Assembly: GCF_012489685.1 (NCBI RefSeq)
Contig: NC_080045.1
Location: forward strand, 3,353,001 to 3,417,000
Direction of reading: 5' to 3'
From: Lotus japonicus
Taxonomy: Eukaryota; Streptophyta; Magnoliopsida; Fabales; Fabaceae
Length of the DNA: 64,000 nucleotides
In this document: positions 10,655 through 21,360 of the stretch, piece after piece
Numbering within the stretch: the stretch's first letter is position 1
Layout of the letters: each line of letters starts with the position of its first letter
Program-made: the position numbers and the translations under genes
The notes under the pieces: generated by a model
Databases searched by the model: none
Told to the model about the DNA's origin: nothing
What the model saw: the letters and a program-made list of their open reading frames with translations, nothing else

Positions 10655-12119
10655 GTGGACCAAAGGGTTACAAGGGAGTGTTACTACAACGCTGTGGAAC
10701 GATATGGAAAGAAGAATGCCTCAACAGGACATCATTGTAATGAAGTCGAGGCTCCGGACGAAAGTTTGGATCCGAGGGGCGATGGGCGAGTCAACAGACC
10801 CACTCCGATAGAGGAAACCAAAGAGTTGAAATTTGGTGAGAAGATACTCAAAATAGGGACTAGGTTAAGTGAGGACCAAGAGCAGCGGCTGTCAAAGTTA
10901 CTGGGAGAGAACCTAGACCTTTTTGCTTGGAGTCACAGAGATATGCCCGGCATAGATCCAAATTTTATTTGTCATAAATTAGCATTAAACCCAGGGGCGA
11001 AGCCGGTGACCCAGACTCGGCGAAGAATGGGCGATGAGAAAGAAAAGGCGACCCAGCAAGAGGTGAACAAGTTGCTTGCAGCGGACTTCATCCGCGAAAA
11101 ATCAAGTACCCTACCTGGCTGGAAAACGTAGTGATGGTCAAAAAAGCGAACGGAAAATGGCGAATGTGTGTGGATTACACAGACTTAAATAAGGCATGTC
11201 CAAAAGATTCCTACCCTCTACCCAGCATAGATAAACTGGTGGACGGAGCCTCGGGAAATGAACTCCTAAGTTTATTGGATGCATACTCGGGGTACCATCA
11301 AATTAAAATGCATCCGTCGGACGAGGATAAAACGGCTTTCATGACTGCATGGGTGAATTACTGTTACCAAACCATGCCGTTTGGTTTGAAGAACGCGGGG
11401 GCGACGTATCAGCGACTGATGGACAGGGTGTTCGAAGGTCAAGTGGGGAGGAATATGGAAGTATATGTTGATGACATGATCGTTAAGTCAGTTTTGGGGT
11501 CAACTCATCATGACGACCTATTGGAGGCCTTTGGCGAAATCCGGAAACACAACATGCGCCTCAATCCGGAAAAATGTTCTTTCGGAATACAAGGGGGCAA
11601 ATTCTTAGGTTCCATGATCACGTCAAGGGGAATTGAGATTAATCCGGATAAGTGCAAGGCGATAAGGGAGATGAAGAGCCCAAGCAACGTGAAAGAGGTG
11701 CAGCAGCTGACCGGGCGAATCGCAGCTTTGTCTCTTTTTCTCCCTCATTCGGGTAACAAATTTGCTCCGTTCTTCAAATGCCTTAAGAAGAACGCGACAT
11801 TCAAATGGAGTTCAGAATGTGAAGAAGCTTTCACTCACCTCAAGGAAATGTTGTCAGCACCACCTGTCCTCTCGAAGCCCACCCAAGGTCTTCCCCTTCA
11901 CCTGAACTTTTCTGTGGGCGACCACGCGATCAGCTCGGTAATCCTCCTGGAGGTGGACGGGGAACAGAAGATAGTCTACTTTGTAAGCCACACGTTTCAA
12001 GGAGAAGAAGTAAGGTATCAGAAGATTGAAAAGGCGGCGCTCGCTGTCCTCATCACCGCCAGACGCTTGCGACCTTACTTTCAAAGCTTTCAGGTAAGGG
12101 TGAGGACTGATCTTCCTTT
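10655..12119 (+). pseudogene. Element B reverse transcriptase and first RNase H (5' part), frameshifted
   Basis: The pre-RT region includes RLSEDQEQRLSKLLGENLDL. The frame breaks at about 11099, just after FIRE, and resumes at 11131 with KWRMCVDYTDLNKACPKD, MPFGLKNAGATYQ and the catalytic YVDD (Tyr codon 11464). RNase H begins with LHLNFSVGDHAISSVIL and reaches RTDLP, where the SIRE-like solo LTR cuts it at 12120. The reverse transcriptase normally copies element RNA to DNA and RNase H removes the RNA. The catalytic motif is preserved, but the gene is dead because of the frameshift and the insertion. Confidence 0.88.
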
Positions 12120-13401
12120 TGTAAGATCAAGATTTGGTCATGTGGTACAACTCTATGTTTTGATGATAACAAGTATTTATTTGTGGATGAACAATTATGG
12201 TACTCTAACGTTTGTCTTGAGTGTTTTGACAAACAGGTTCTGATTCTGATACCAGAAGATCTGAAGATCAGAAGATCTGAGGATCAGAAGATCTGAGGAT
12301 CAGAAGTTCTGAAGATCAGAAGATCTGAGGATCAGAAGTTCTGAGGACCAGAGGCTCTGAAGGTCCAGAGGCTCTGAAGGTCTAGAAGCTCTGAAGGTCC
12401 TGAAGCTCTGAAGGACCAGAGGCTCTGAAGGTCCAGAGGCTCTGAAGGTCCAGAAGCTCTAAAGGTCCAGAAGCTAAGAAGTGAAGACTCTGAAGTCCAA
12501 GAGTAAGCTGGTTCTGAAGACCAAGTACTTTCTACTCTGAGGTCCAGAAGCAGAAGTTACGAAGGTCAGAGGATCCAAGCTTCCCTCTGACTCTGATCAC
12601 CGAGCTTCACAAGTTCCAACATGAAGCGTCGTCAGATCAGAAGTCAATGGTTAAAGGAAAATGTCACTATCAAGAAGTACAAGAGCAGTGTACTATTTTG
12701 ACAAGCCTACCTACCAAGGTTCAGCCACAGCAGGTTCTGGAAGTTCCAGAAATGCCCTCCAACGGTCATATTCTCTCAACAGAAATATCCTTTGCACCTT
12801 GGACTATTTAAGGCTGAAGAAGAGAAGAAAGATAAGAGAGAGAAACCAAGAACTGCAATACAAGAAAAGATTCAAGCCTCCACTTTCTTCATCTGTTCTT
12901 ATTTAGTTTACACTTAGCTTATTCAGAAGCAAACCTTTGTAAACACCAACCTCAAACAGTTGTTTGATTTTCCTTAAGGGACCGGGTAGGTCAGTATCCT
13001 TAAGAAGACTAGGATCTGTGTATCTTAGTGGTGATTCCTTAAGGGACTAGTTAGGTCAGTATCCTTGAGAAGACTAAGAGAGTGAATCTTAGTGTTTACT
13101 AGTTCATTGTATTGTTAGTCACTGAGCAGGTTGCTAGTGCAGTTGTAACAAACTCTGAATAGTGGATTGCCATCATTCTAAGAAGGAAGAAATCACCTTA
13201 ACGGGTGGACTGGATTAGCTTGAGGGATTTATCAAGTGAACCAAGATAAAATACTTGTGTGCTTTTCTCTGCTCTAAATCATTATCCGCAGCACCATCTA
13301 TCTCAGATAAACCGAAAAGATTTACTTTAAATCTTAAAGGGAAAGTTTTTATATCCAAAACTCTATTCAACCCCCCCTTCTAGTCGTTTTTCACACCTTC
13401 A
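12120..13401 (+). mobile_element. Solo LTR, Ty1/copia SIRE/Maximus-like
   Basis: A 1282-bp TG...CA block flanked by CCTTT (12115-12119 and 13402-13406) splits the RNase H of element B. The start has TTGATGATAACAAG and the end has TTCAACCCCCCCTTCTAGTC...CACACCTTCA. Both are typical of SIRE-type LTRs common in legumes. No internal domain or partner LTR is present. The host gene resumes in the expected place after one copy of CCTTT. Confidence 0.88.
12250..12475 (+). repeat. 16/17-bp minisatellite inside the solo LTR
   Basis: Two abutting types of short repeat: GATCAGAAGATCTGAG (16 bp) units first, then CTGAAGGTCCAGAGGCT (17 bp) units, about a dozen in all with point changes. The run is purine-rich on this strand. 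Repeats of this sort are common in SIRE LTRs. Confidence 0.8.
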
Positions 13402-15227
13402 CCTTTAAGGCAGGTGTTGCAGAAACCAGATTTGTCAGGAAGGCTCGTCGCACGGTCGGTGAAGCTGTCGGAGTACGGATTGTAGTATGATAAACGGGGG
13501 AGAGTTGGGGCACAGACCTTGGCAGATTTCGTGGTGGAATTAACGCCTGAAGAAGGAGAAAGAATAATCACACAATGGACACTGTTCGTGGATGGTTCGT
13601 CAAACGACAACGGAAGTGGAGCCGGGGTCACATTGCAAGGACCTGGGGAATTGGTGCTGGAACAATCTCTCAGGTTCCAGTTCAAGGCCAGTTATAACCA
13701 GGCAGAATACAAAGCTCTGATCGCGGGATTGAAGTTGGCAATCAAGGTACAAATTGACAATCTGTTGGTAAGGACAGATTCACTGTTGGTGGCGAACCTG
13801 GTTAATCGGGAATTCCAAGTAAAGGAGCCAGCTTTGATAAAATACCTATAATGCGTACGATCGCTTATGAGTCGGATAAAGGAAATTGTGGTTGAGTATG
13901 TGCCAAGAACGCAAAATCAAAGGGCTGATGCCCTAGCCAAGTTGGCGAGCACCAGAAAGCCCGGAAACAACCGAAGTGTGATTCAGGAGACGCTCACCAA
14001 CCCCAGCATAGAAGACGAACTGGTGGCTTCAATTGATCGCCAAGAAACTTGGATGAACCCCATCATTGATATTCTAGCGGGGGAGCCGGGCGACGTGGTG
14101 AAATACTCGAAGGCACAAAGGAGGGAAGCATGACATTACACGTAGCTTGACGATATCCTTTTCCAACGAGGATTCACTTCACCCCTCTTAAGGTGCCTAC
14201 ACCCGGAAAAGTGCGAAGGTGTTATGACAGAGGTTCACGAGGGGGTTTGCGCGAGCCACATTGGGGGAAGGTCTTTGGCGAGCAAAGTCCTCAGGGCAGG
14301 ATTCTATTGGCCCACAATAAGGAAAGACTGTGCATAGTTTGTAAGGAAATGTGAGAAATGCCAACAATTCGCGGGCTTTTCCAGAGCCCCACCGGAGCAG
14401 TTGGCCACGATCAGTTCACCATGGCCTTTCGCCATGTCGGGAGTAGACCTCGTCGGGCCTTTTCCCACCGCCAGATCGCAAATGAAGTTCATTCTCGTGG
14501 CGGTGGACTATTTTACTAAATGGGTGGAGGCTGAACCTTTAGCGAGCATAACAGCAGCCAAGATAATAAGCTTTTACTGGAAGAGGATCGTTTGCCGATT
14601 CGGTGTACCGAGGGCGATTGTCTCGGATAATGGGACACAGTTTGCCACCAACCAAACCAAGGAGTTTTGTGATGAGATGGGAATTCAGAGGAGGTTTTCC
14701 TCGGTAGAGCATCCGCAGACTAACGGGCAAGGGGAGTCGGCAAACAAGGTCATCTTGCGTGGTTTGAAGCGGAGGCTCTCGGAGGCCAAAGGAGCTTGGC
14801 TGGACGAGCTACCGATTGTAATATGGTCATACAACACGACACTGCACTCGACCACGGGAGAAACTCCGTTCAGGATGACTTATGGAGCAGACTCTATGCT
14901 CCCCGTGGAGATAGACAACAGTTCATGGCGATGGAATTAGACCTGCTGTCGGAGACCCACAATGAAGCTCGCCTCAGGGAAGCGGCGATGAAACAGCGAG
15001 CAGCGGCTAAGTATGATACGAAGGTACGACCAAGAGAGTTGCAGGCAGGGGATTTGGTGCTTAACAAGCGGACAGGGGTCACGGGAAACAAGTTAAGCCC
15101 AATCTGGGAAGGACCCTACAGGATCTTGAAGGCCTTGGGGAAGGGGGCATATCACCTTGAAAGCTTGGATGGAAAGAGGATACCAAGATCGTGGAATGCT
15201 GCTAGTCTGAAATACTACTACAATTAG
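13402..15227 (+). pseudogene. Element B RNase H tail, second (archaeal-type) RNase H and integrase
   Basis: The end of the first RNase H is followed by a complete-looking second RNase H: TLFVDGSSNDNGSGAGV (Asp codon 13591), YNQAEYKALIAGL, VRTDSLLVANL and NQRADALAKLAS. This duplicated domain marks the Tat lineage. The integrase follows with the HHCC region (EVHEGVCASHIGG...CEKCQQ) and the catalytic set GVDLVGPFP (Asp codon 14446), VSDNGTQF and GQGESANKV. A C-terminal part ends in SLKYYYN, reached through a frameshift near 14920-14940. In-frame stops at about 13849, 14131, 14143 and 14334 inactivate it. Several are explained by single C to T changes. Confidence 0.88.
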
Positions 15228-15976
15228 CGAAATAAACGAACCGATGGATCCGACGCAATGATCGGCAGCAGACTACGCAAAAGAAAATACTTTTGTACTC
15301 TGTTCAAAGAAATTATTGGCCAAAAGTGCCCGAATGGTAAAAACAAAGACACGTTCTTGTTCTCCATCTCGGGAGTTTGTTAACTATCACGTCTGATTGA
15401 AAATACAAAAATTGTATCCAGCAATTTCAATCACACTGAATTGCGGTGAGGGCTCGGTGGGAAAAATTCCCTGAAGGTGGCAATCCCAACCCGACCTTGA
15501 TGTCTGGGGATTGCTCCGGAAAGGCCGACGCAGCTCGCCGTCACTCGTCGGCGATGTGTGTGGATAAGCTTCTTATCCCTATAATCTCCCCGAAATATGG
15601 GCGAGCATTGTTCAAACTAGGCTAAAAAAGACTCGGGCAAACCCATATGGCCATTGGGCCCTGAGCAATTATAAGCCCTCGCCTAATAAGGCTGGCGAGG
15701 TCACACTTGATCTTACGAGAAATATGCGTGTGAAAGAAAGCCTCAGTTCAAAAACTTAGCCAAGAGCCCTAGTTGAACCTAGCACACCATCAATGTCGTC
15801 CGACATAATTCAGAAATTAACAAAAGCGGGGGGAATGAGAGAGTAAAAACTAGAAAACATTAAACCACGCGAAAAACTTAAGGATAACGACAAGTAAAAA
15901 CGACAATAAGTTAACTTAAAGTTAAGATACAGTAATCCAGATAAAGAAAGAGCATTGTTCCTATTTATGTTTTCAC
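15228..15976 (+). other. Element B spacer between pol and antisense ORF
   Basis: No gene. The part 15430-15680 is the reverse complement of A 8980-9285. The remaining 290 bp before the antisense ORF end lacks any counterpart of A's 144-codon ORF. Confidence 0.75.
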
Positions 15977-17996
15977 TTATGATTGAACAGCATCTCCGAG
16001 GTCAACATCAGCAACCCCCGGGGGGTCTTCAGAGCCTTCCAGTCTAGCAGGTGTAACCTTCTTGAAAACTCCCAAGGAATCAAGGTTGATGTCAGGATGA
16101 AGGTGCTTGACTTGAGCCTTGGCGATTAGAAAACCCCGGATGCGTTCGACAGCTGCTGTCTGGGCAGCATCTTCTTTCATTTTCTCCACTAGAGCCTTGG
16201 CAAGGGCATACTTCTCAGCCAGAAGCTTACCCTGGGACTCTAAATCCGAGCGAGCGTTAGCAAGGGCTTTGCGCCCATCCAATAGATCGTTGCGCAGTTG
16301 AGCGATTTCTTCCTCCTTGCCGAAGAGGTCTTTCCTCTGAGCAACTAGAGCGGCGTCCTTGGTATTGAGGGTCTGGTTGAGCTCGTTAATCTTGGCTTCA
16401 AGTTCCTCTTCTTTTTCTTCTGCCGCGGCCTGCGCCAACTTCGCCTCCGCAAGCTTCTTTTGCATCTTCGATGTTTTATCTGCTTCGGAGGCAAGCTGGC
16501 GATTCAGTTTGGAGCATGTTTCATCGAATCGAAGGTTGGCGGTGCGCAGAGTCTCCACTTCCAGGCGAAGCTCAGCAATACCGGATAAGGGTCGAGCCTG
16601 CGAAGCTACTTGGGCGAACAAGCAGCCTGCGCAGAGAAGGTTGGACACGGCTTCTTGAGCCACATCTTCCGGATCCTGGCTGGGAACTTCCCTCAATTTC
16701 TCAAGGTATGGATGAGAAAGAAGGAAGGAGAAAGGGTCAGGGGTGGAATCGCCGGAGGGGCCCTTCGAGCGGTCTGGTGAGGATTTCTCCCTCTCATCAA
16801 CATTCTTTGGAGAAGGAGGCGTCGGTAAAGCGTTGGTGGAGGAGTTGGGAAGGTCGCCAGGTGGCGAGGTGCCCGCTGTAGCAGGAGCGCTCGCCTCGCT
16901 CTGGTGGCCAGCCTCAGAGGACTTTCCTAAACCCGAGGAAGCAAGAGGAGAAGGGACAATACCCTCTTCGCCAGGAGTAGGGGTGGAGACAAAAGGGGTC
17001 GCCCCGCTCGCCTTATTCTTCTTGAGGGTGCTTTCCTCTGTTACTGAGTCCTGCCTTTATTCTCCAGCATGGGCAGAGGGGTAGGCTTTGGCGCTGTTCA
17101 GGACAAAGGCGTTCAAAAACTCAACGGTGGAGAACTTCATCGTTCTACCTGAAAAAGAAAAGGAAAAACGATTACCAAGAGGAAAAGCAAAAATGAAAGC
17201 ATGCGATAAGCAGACAGGAGTCAGGACCTAATCGGGGAAGCAATTTGGATCCTGGGGGGGGATTAAGTAGTTCGGTACAATCTAGGAGCGGAAGTTGAAG
17301 AAGGGAGTTCAATGCGATGCTATCCCTGGGGGAAAGAGGAATGATATGGGGGTCAGTTAGAGATTGGGGGGACGAGGTCTAGTAAAAAGGGAAAAGGGCT
17401 TCCCCCCTCCTCTCTATGAACAACGAGGGATACGCAGGATGGACAACTATCCAGAAATATCTCCGGGCGAGATAAGAATTTGATCCTACTCCGTAAGGAA
17501 CGAATCGTTCTCGACCAGGCCGAGGGATCAAGACGACCCAACCTTGAGATTCTTGAAAATCTACTTCGAAAAAGAAGGAAAAAAGGGCAGGAGTAGGCGT
17601 CACTTCAGCGCTATGGCAGAGAATCTCGAAGCATCGTAGGTAGGCCCAGGAGCAAGGGTGAAGTTGGCAAGGGGAGACGTTAATACTGCGCAACATAAGG
17701 GTAAGAAAAGGTTAGAACAGAAGTTTCATGTTCAGATCGAGGAAAAGGTGTTCATGAATGAAGAAGAAGTGTGAGTATTTGAGCTCGTTAAGCCTTCGGT
17801 GTTGCCAAGGACGGTCTTGTTCTTGACAACCAGTGGTGCGGAGGAGGTCATTTAACAATGAGGAATAGCAAAACCCACCAACTCGGCGGGCAAGGTCAGA
17901 GATAGATCCGCTAGTCGACAATTCGGATGGTTGGTCGAGGATTCCTTAGCTGGGTGCCTCCGTAATGAAGCGGGGAAGAGTGGCGAAGGTTGCCAT
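15977..17996 (-). pseudogene. Antisense ORF (aORF1) of element B
   Basis: A homologue of A 6142-7961, read on the minus strand from ATG 17996. Conserved parts are ISDLARRVGGF, CQLHPCSWAYLRCFEILC (gypsy-type antisense ORF domain), a Pro/Ser/Thr-rich linker and a long coiled coil (16696-16100, rich in Glu, Ala, Leu and Lys). The tail KAQVKHLHPDINLDSLGVFKKVTP matches A closely. There are in-frame stops after TEAPS, after MKLLF and at the Trp of FPFYW, and a frameshift at about 16700-16780. The segment 16696-15977 alone is open for 239 codons. Its position antisense to pol, before the 3' LTR, is the usual one for Tat-lineage antisense ORFs. Its function is unknown. Confidence 0.8.
17149..17227 (-). 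other. Candidate 79-bp intron in aORF1 of element B
   Basis: On the minus strand, the donor TTAG|GTCCTG begins at 17227 and the acceptor CTTTTCTTTTTCAG ends at 17149. It falls at the same place as the A intron and has the same phase (split G|GN codon). The donor is weak, which may reflect decay. Confidence 0.55.
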
Positions 17997-18724
17997 ACGA
18001 TGAGCCCTGATTTCCTCAAGGGAGGACAAAGCCCCTGTGGAAAACATCAAAATTGACAAGTAGAGGGAAAAGGGAACTAACCGAAGGTAGAGTTGTAGAA
18101 GAAGGAGCAGAAGGCAGAGCAAGAGGTTCGCAGGAACAAGTAGAGAAAGCCGGAACGGAAATCAGGAGTGAGTGAGAAACAGTCGATAGGAAATGGGGAA
18201 GACGTGGGGAAGAGAATTTAAGGGATGAGGAAAAAAAAGAGTGGGAGATCGTGCCCCATCATTACGAAAGTGGGGTGGTTAGTAGAAGAAATGACGTGGA
18301 CTCCGAGTAGTGGGGTGATGCGTTGAGTAAAAGATCACAACCGTGGATATCAAGTTGGTTCGGATTCAAAATGACAAGTTTCAGATGTGACGCGAAAGGA
18401 CACCCCCAAATTGATGGTTGGGATTCCGGAAAAAACCTGACGCACGCAAAAAGGTCATGATTCAGAATGCGCACGTGACTGCACCCGGGCGAGCAGGTCG
18501 AACGTCCTTCTCAAGAGTATACCTGTGGACTCAAATCGCCGCCAGGAAATCGAAGCACAAGATATAGAAAATCTGGCGTAAACAGGCCATGTTGGCCATA
18601 GGTTTCTTTCTTTTTTAAGCATCAGTCTCTAGGCTTAGTCGATTTCTTTAAGGGTTATCGCCTCCTTTTTCATTTAAAGACACACTCAACTCTCATGCTT
18701 CCAGCTCGGTGTCTTGTAGACTTG
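17997..18724 (-). other. Element B region upstream of antisense ORF, up to the 3' LTR
   Basis: No supported gene. Read on the minus strand it is the leader of the antisense ORF. A possible second intron, GGTTAGTT...TTTTCCACAG at about 18038-18084, precedes the ATG. The last 60 bp before the LTR match A's equivalent. No purine-rich tract adjoins the LTR. Confidence 0.5.
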
Positions 18725-19046
18725 TGGACTGGGCGAGGCCCTAGGGTCCCTCGCCCAGGAGCCCAGCCTTAGGCGCGGGACGAAACCAACACCTTAGGGC
18801 CCTTCGTCCCGAGGCCCATCTGACCCACTTGTGCATATAAGAGGCGCGAAGGCCCAACCCCACACCTATAAATAGGGGACGAGAACCAATTGTAAGGGAC
18901 TCTTAGCTCATTTGGCAATAACAAACATTGAAATTCAGTTATATCTTCTCTCTAAGCAGTTGGGAGCCTATCTCTCTAGGATTTCCGATCGCTCTTCACA
19001 CACTCTTTGGGCACTATGCCTTCACTCTATGTTCTTGGCGAGAACA
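18725..19046 (+). repeat. Element B 3' LTR
   Basis: A 322-bp LTR, TGGACTGGGCGAGG...GGCGAGAACA, with TATAAATA at 18867-18874. It is followed at once by the ATTAT duplication. Confidence 0.95.
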
Positions 19047-19381
19047 ATTATTAGGAGTATTGCTGGGAATATCCTTTTGTATTTGATTTGTTTGAACTTT
19101 TACATCGAGGGGTGCCTCGTTAAAAAACTCCTGTGTCGGAGAAAAAGAGTGTATCTTTATTTTGGGTCCTTGCTTGTTGGTCTCCTTTTCAATCAGAGTA
19201 TTACACCCAGCATCCTGTCTTCCTCGCCTTCCTTGCCTTTTCTGCCGTGGCGAGGGATCTGTCGCTGTCCTCCCTCGCGGTTGGCGGGCCGACCTGACTT
19301 CGTTGGTCTTTTGTTCCCATCCCTTAGCTTTGCGCTCTTCCTCTTGTTACCCCTTCCTTCTGCTCTTTTCTTGTAAACAGT
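19047..19381 (-). other. Element A internal sequence at the pol-deletion junction
   Basis: On the minus strand, the early pol frame (LTKEQEQRLSELVEDNVDLF) stops at 19382. The sequence that follows has the TTTTTTAACGAGGCACCCCTC motif that usually lies downstream of integrase in such elements. The reverse transcriptase, both RNases H and integrase are therefore missing between the two. No gene is present. Confidence 0.65.
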
Positions 19382-19870
19382 TCATCTTTTCCCCCAATTG
19401 AAGAGGTCAACGTTGTCTTCTACTAGTTCACTCAAACGTTGTTCTTGTTCCTTGGTGAGTCTGGGCTCGATTGCCAGTACTGCCAGTTTCTCTATCCTTC
19501 CGCAAAGTAGGGGATACTTTACCGCAAGGTGGGCCGTAGATATCACTGCATGGAGGCGATTTAAGGTACCTCGCCCTATGATGATGTTATAAGCTGCCGC
19601 AACTTGTAGGACCAGATATTTTATCCTCAAGAGCTTGGCGTCCTCGCCCACTCCGAAAACTGTATCCAACTCTACGTAGCCACGTACTTGAACTTGCGTC
19701 CCGGAGAAACCTACCGAACTTCCCGTGTATGGCTTTAAATCCTTGTCCGTCAGCCCCATCTGTCTGAATGCGTCCTCATAGATTTATATCCGCCGAGCTA
19801 CCCTGGTCTAAAAGCACCCTCTGTACATTGAAACCTTTTATTCTTACCATTACCACTAACGGATCGTGCG
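19382..19870 (-). pseudogene. Element A protease and pre-RT remnant
   Basis: The minus strand encodes VQRVLLDQGSSAD near 19790-19830, then a frameshift, then VRGYVELDTVFGVGEDAK and YNIIIGRGTLNRLHAVISTAHL (19759-19382). This is a Tat-type aspartic protease followed by the start of the polymerase region. About 70 residues present in B are missing before LTKEQEQRLSEL. The frame ends at the pol-deletion junction. Confidence 0.75.
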
Positions 19871-19895
19871 TAGAGTTGGATACACTGTTTGAGCA

Positions 19896-20827
19896 TCACT
19901 GCGACCTCATTCGCTGGCTTGCCTTCGCTTCTCGGCGAGAGCTCCAGTGCTTTCTATCCCTCATTTTCGGGCGGAGTAGCTTTCTTTTATTCTTTTTTAT
20001 GAATCGGCCAGCTTTCCCTAACCTCTGCTCGCGCCTCGCTTCCTCGTCCTGTATCCTTTTCCTTGCCAGCGACACATTTGCCGCTCGCTCGCCCTTCCTC
20101 TTGTGCGCTTCAATTTCCTCTTTTAAGATGTAGTTCTGTGCTGGGGCGCGGGTTTCAATCATTGAGCATGCCAGCTCCCTACCCAACTCGCAATAAAATT
20201 CTCCCCGGGACAGACCGCCTTTGAAATCGCACACGCACATGCGTGGCTGCAATTCCTCGAACCTCGCGGATATGGCACTGTATCGTTTCACATATTGTTT
20301 CAAGGTTTCACGTTCCTCCTGCCGAATATCAAACAGATCCTCGATCGTTCCCGCAGAGAAATGGTCAAGCAATTTTGATGAGAAATCGCAGAACTTGGCT
20401 ATGGATCCCGGAGGAAGATTCATGAACCATTCCTTTGCCGCACCTCGAAACGTTGATGGAAGCATCCTGCATTTCAAAGCATCAGAAACCGCGTACTTCG
20501 CCATCTTCGCATCAAAACGAGACAGATCATCCTTTGGATTGGTTTTCCGTCGTACACCTCCAACATGAGGTTCGTCATGCCGTCCGGTACAGTCACCTCT
20601 TGTACTGCCGCCGAGAAAGGCTTGGTTCCGGTCGTAGCCGCAGTTTCCTCCTCCTCTTGATTCCACTGTCGGAGGTGATACTACCTCAACTGCTCCTGTA
20701 GACACTCATTTTGCATCCTTAAGTCGCCACTTATCGCTCGACGTGCCTCTGCACATCGATTTCTATCACTCTTGGCGAAGCGCGGGGAAGAGACACTGTT
20801 GCCGTGTCGTTGGCGAGGCGTCTTCAT
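19896..20827 (-). pseudogene. Element A gag
   Basis: Reading on the minus strand from ATG 20827, the N-terminal part (AISGDLRMQNECLQEQLR) meets a TAG near 20685, then continues with PFSAAVQEVTVPDGMTNLM and LEVYDGK. A one-base frameshift near 20548 moves into KTNPKDDLSRFDAKMAKYAV. The Gag core follows, with DALKCRMLPSTFRGAAKEWF, NLPPGSIAKFCDF and LFDIRQEERETLKQYVKRY. The tail is basic and lacks the zinc knuckle kept in element B. Gag packages element RNA into particles. One nonsense change and one frameshift make this copy inactive. Confidence 0.82.
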
Positions 20828-21040
20828 CAAACTTCGCTAATGAAAACGAAAATTCCGCCAAAAATCTTCGAATTACAGAGAATCTCTTAGAGGACCGAAC
20901 TTTTCGAAATCAAATGGCAACAACCCGGAAAGCAAGTCCGGATGAGGAAAATTGTACAGAAAAGCAAGCTTCACTCCACTGAATCACGATCCACGTAGTC
21001 TGGGAATAGAAATCTACCGATCCCCACAGACGGCGCCAAA
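20828..21040 (-). promoter_or_regulatory. Element A leader and primer-binding site
   Basis: The primer-binding site occupies 21021-21040. On the minus strand it reads TTTGGCGCCGTCTGTGGGGA, directly after the 5' LTR. The rest is an untranslated leader with no gene. Confidence 0.8.
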
Positions 21041-21360
21041 TGTTCCGTGCTAGAACATAGAGAGGGAAGGTAGTACCCAAAGTGTGAGGAAAGTGATGTG
21101 AATGCTTAGAGAGAGAAGCTCTAACCGCACAAAGAGAAAATATAACTGAATTTCAATGCTATTATTTCTCAAATGAGCTAAGAGTCCCTTACAATTGGTA
21201 TTCTCCTCCTATTTATAGAGGTGGAGTTGGGTTTTGGCGCCCTTATCCTATCTAAATGGGCCGCTTGGGCCTCGGGAAGGGAGGCCCAAGGTCCTGACGC
21301 AACCCACGCCCAAGGTTGAGTCTCCTGGGCGAGAGAGACCCTGGGGTCTCGCCCAGTCCA
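21041..21360 (-). repeat. Element A 5' LTR
   Basis: A 320-bp LTR bounded by the primer-binding site on its left and the CATCT duplication (21361-21365) on its right. It is the partner of 4899-5218 and reads TGGACTGGGCGAGA... on the minus strand. Confidence 0.95.

Larger units (their letters stand above)
9286..19046 (+). mobile_element. Tat-lineage Ty3/gypsy element B, nested in A in opposite orientation
   Basis: The element is flanked by the 5-bp duplication ATTAT (9281-9285 and 19047-19051), with 322-bp LTRs at 9286-9607 and 18725-19046 (about 11 differences by eye). The order is 5' LTR, primer-binding site, gag tail, protease, reverse transcriptase, RNase H (split by a solo LTR), second RNase H, integrase, spacer, antisense ORF and 3' LTR. 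The second, archaeal-type RNase H and the antisense ORF are hallmarks of the Tat lineage. The Gag core seen in A is missing, and pol has frameshifts and stops, so the copy is dead. Confidence 0.92.
4899..21360 (-). mobile_element. Tat-lineage Ty3/gypsy element A, pol deleted, interrupted by element B
   Basis: A 16.46-kb insertion flanked by the 5-bp duplication CATCT (4894-4898 and 21361-21365). Its 320-bp LTRs lie at 4899-5218 and 21041-21360. Read on the minus strand the order is 5' LTR, primer-binding site, gag, protease, a deletion that removes the reverse transcriptase and integrase, a post-pol spacer, two antisense ORFs and the 3' LTR. Element B (9286-19046) is inserted in the spacer. 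The Gag core, the DQGSSAD protease motif and the antisense 'putative gypsy type transposon' ORF support the Tat (Retand/Grande-like) lineage. Without B the element is about 6.7 kb. With no pol it could only have moved with proteins supplied by another element. Confidence 0.88.

Noticed and set aside
18912..19401. 154-codon plus-strand frame
   Set aside because: It crosses from B's 3' LTR into A's internal sequence, so it was made by the insertion.
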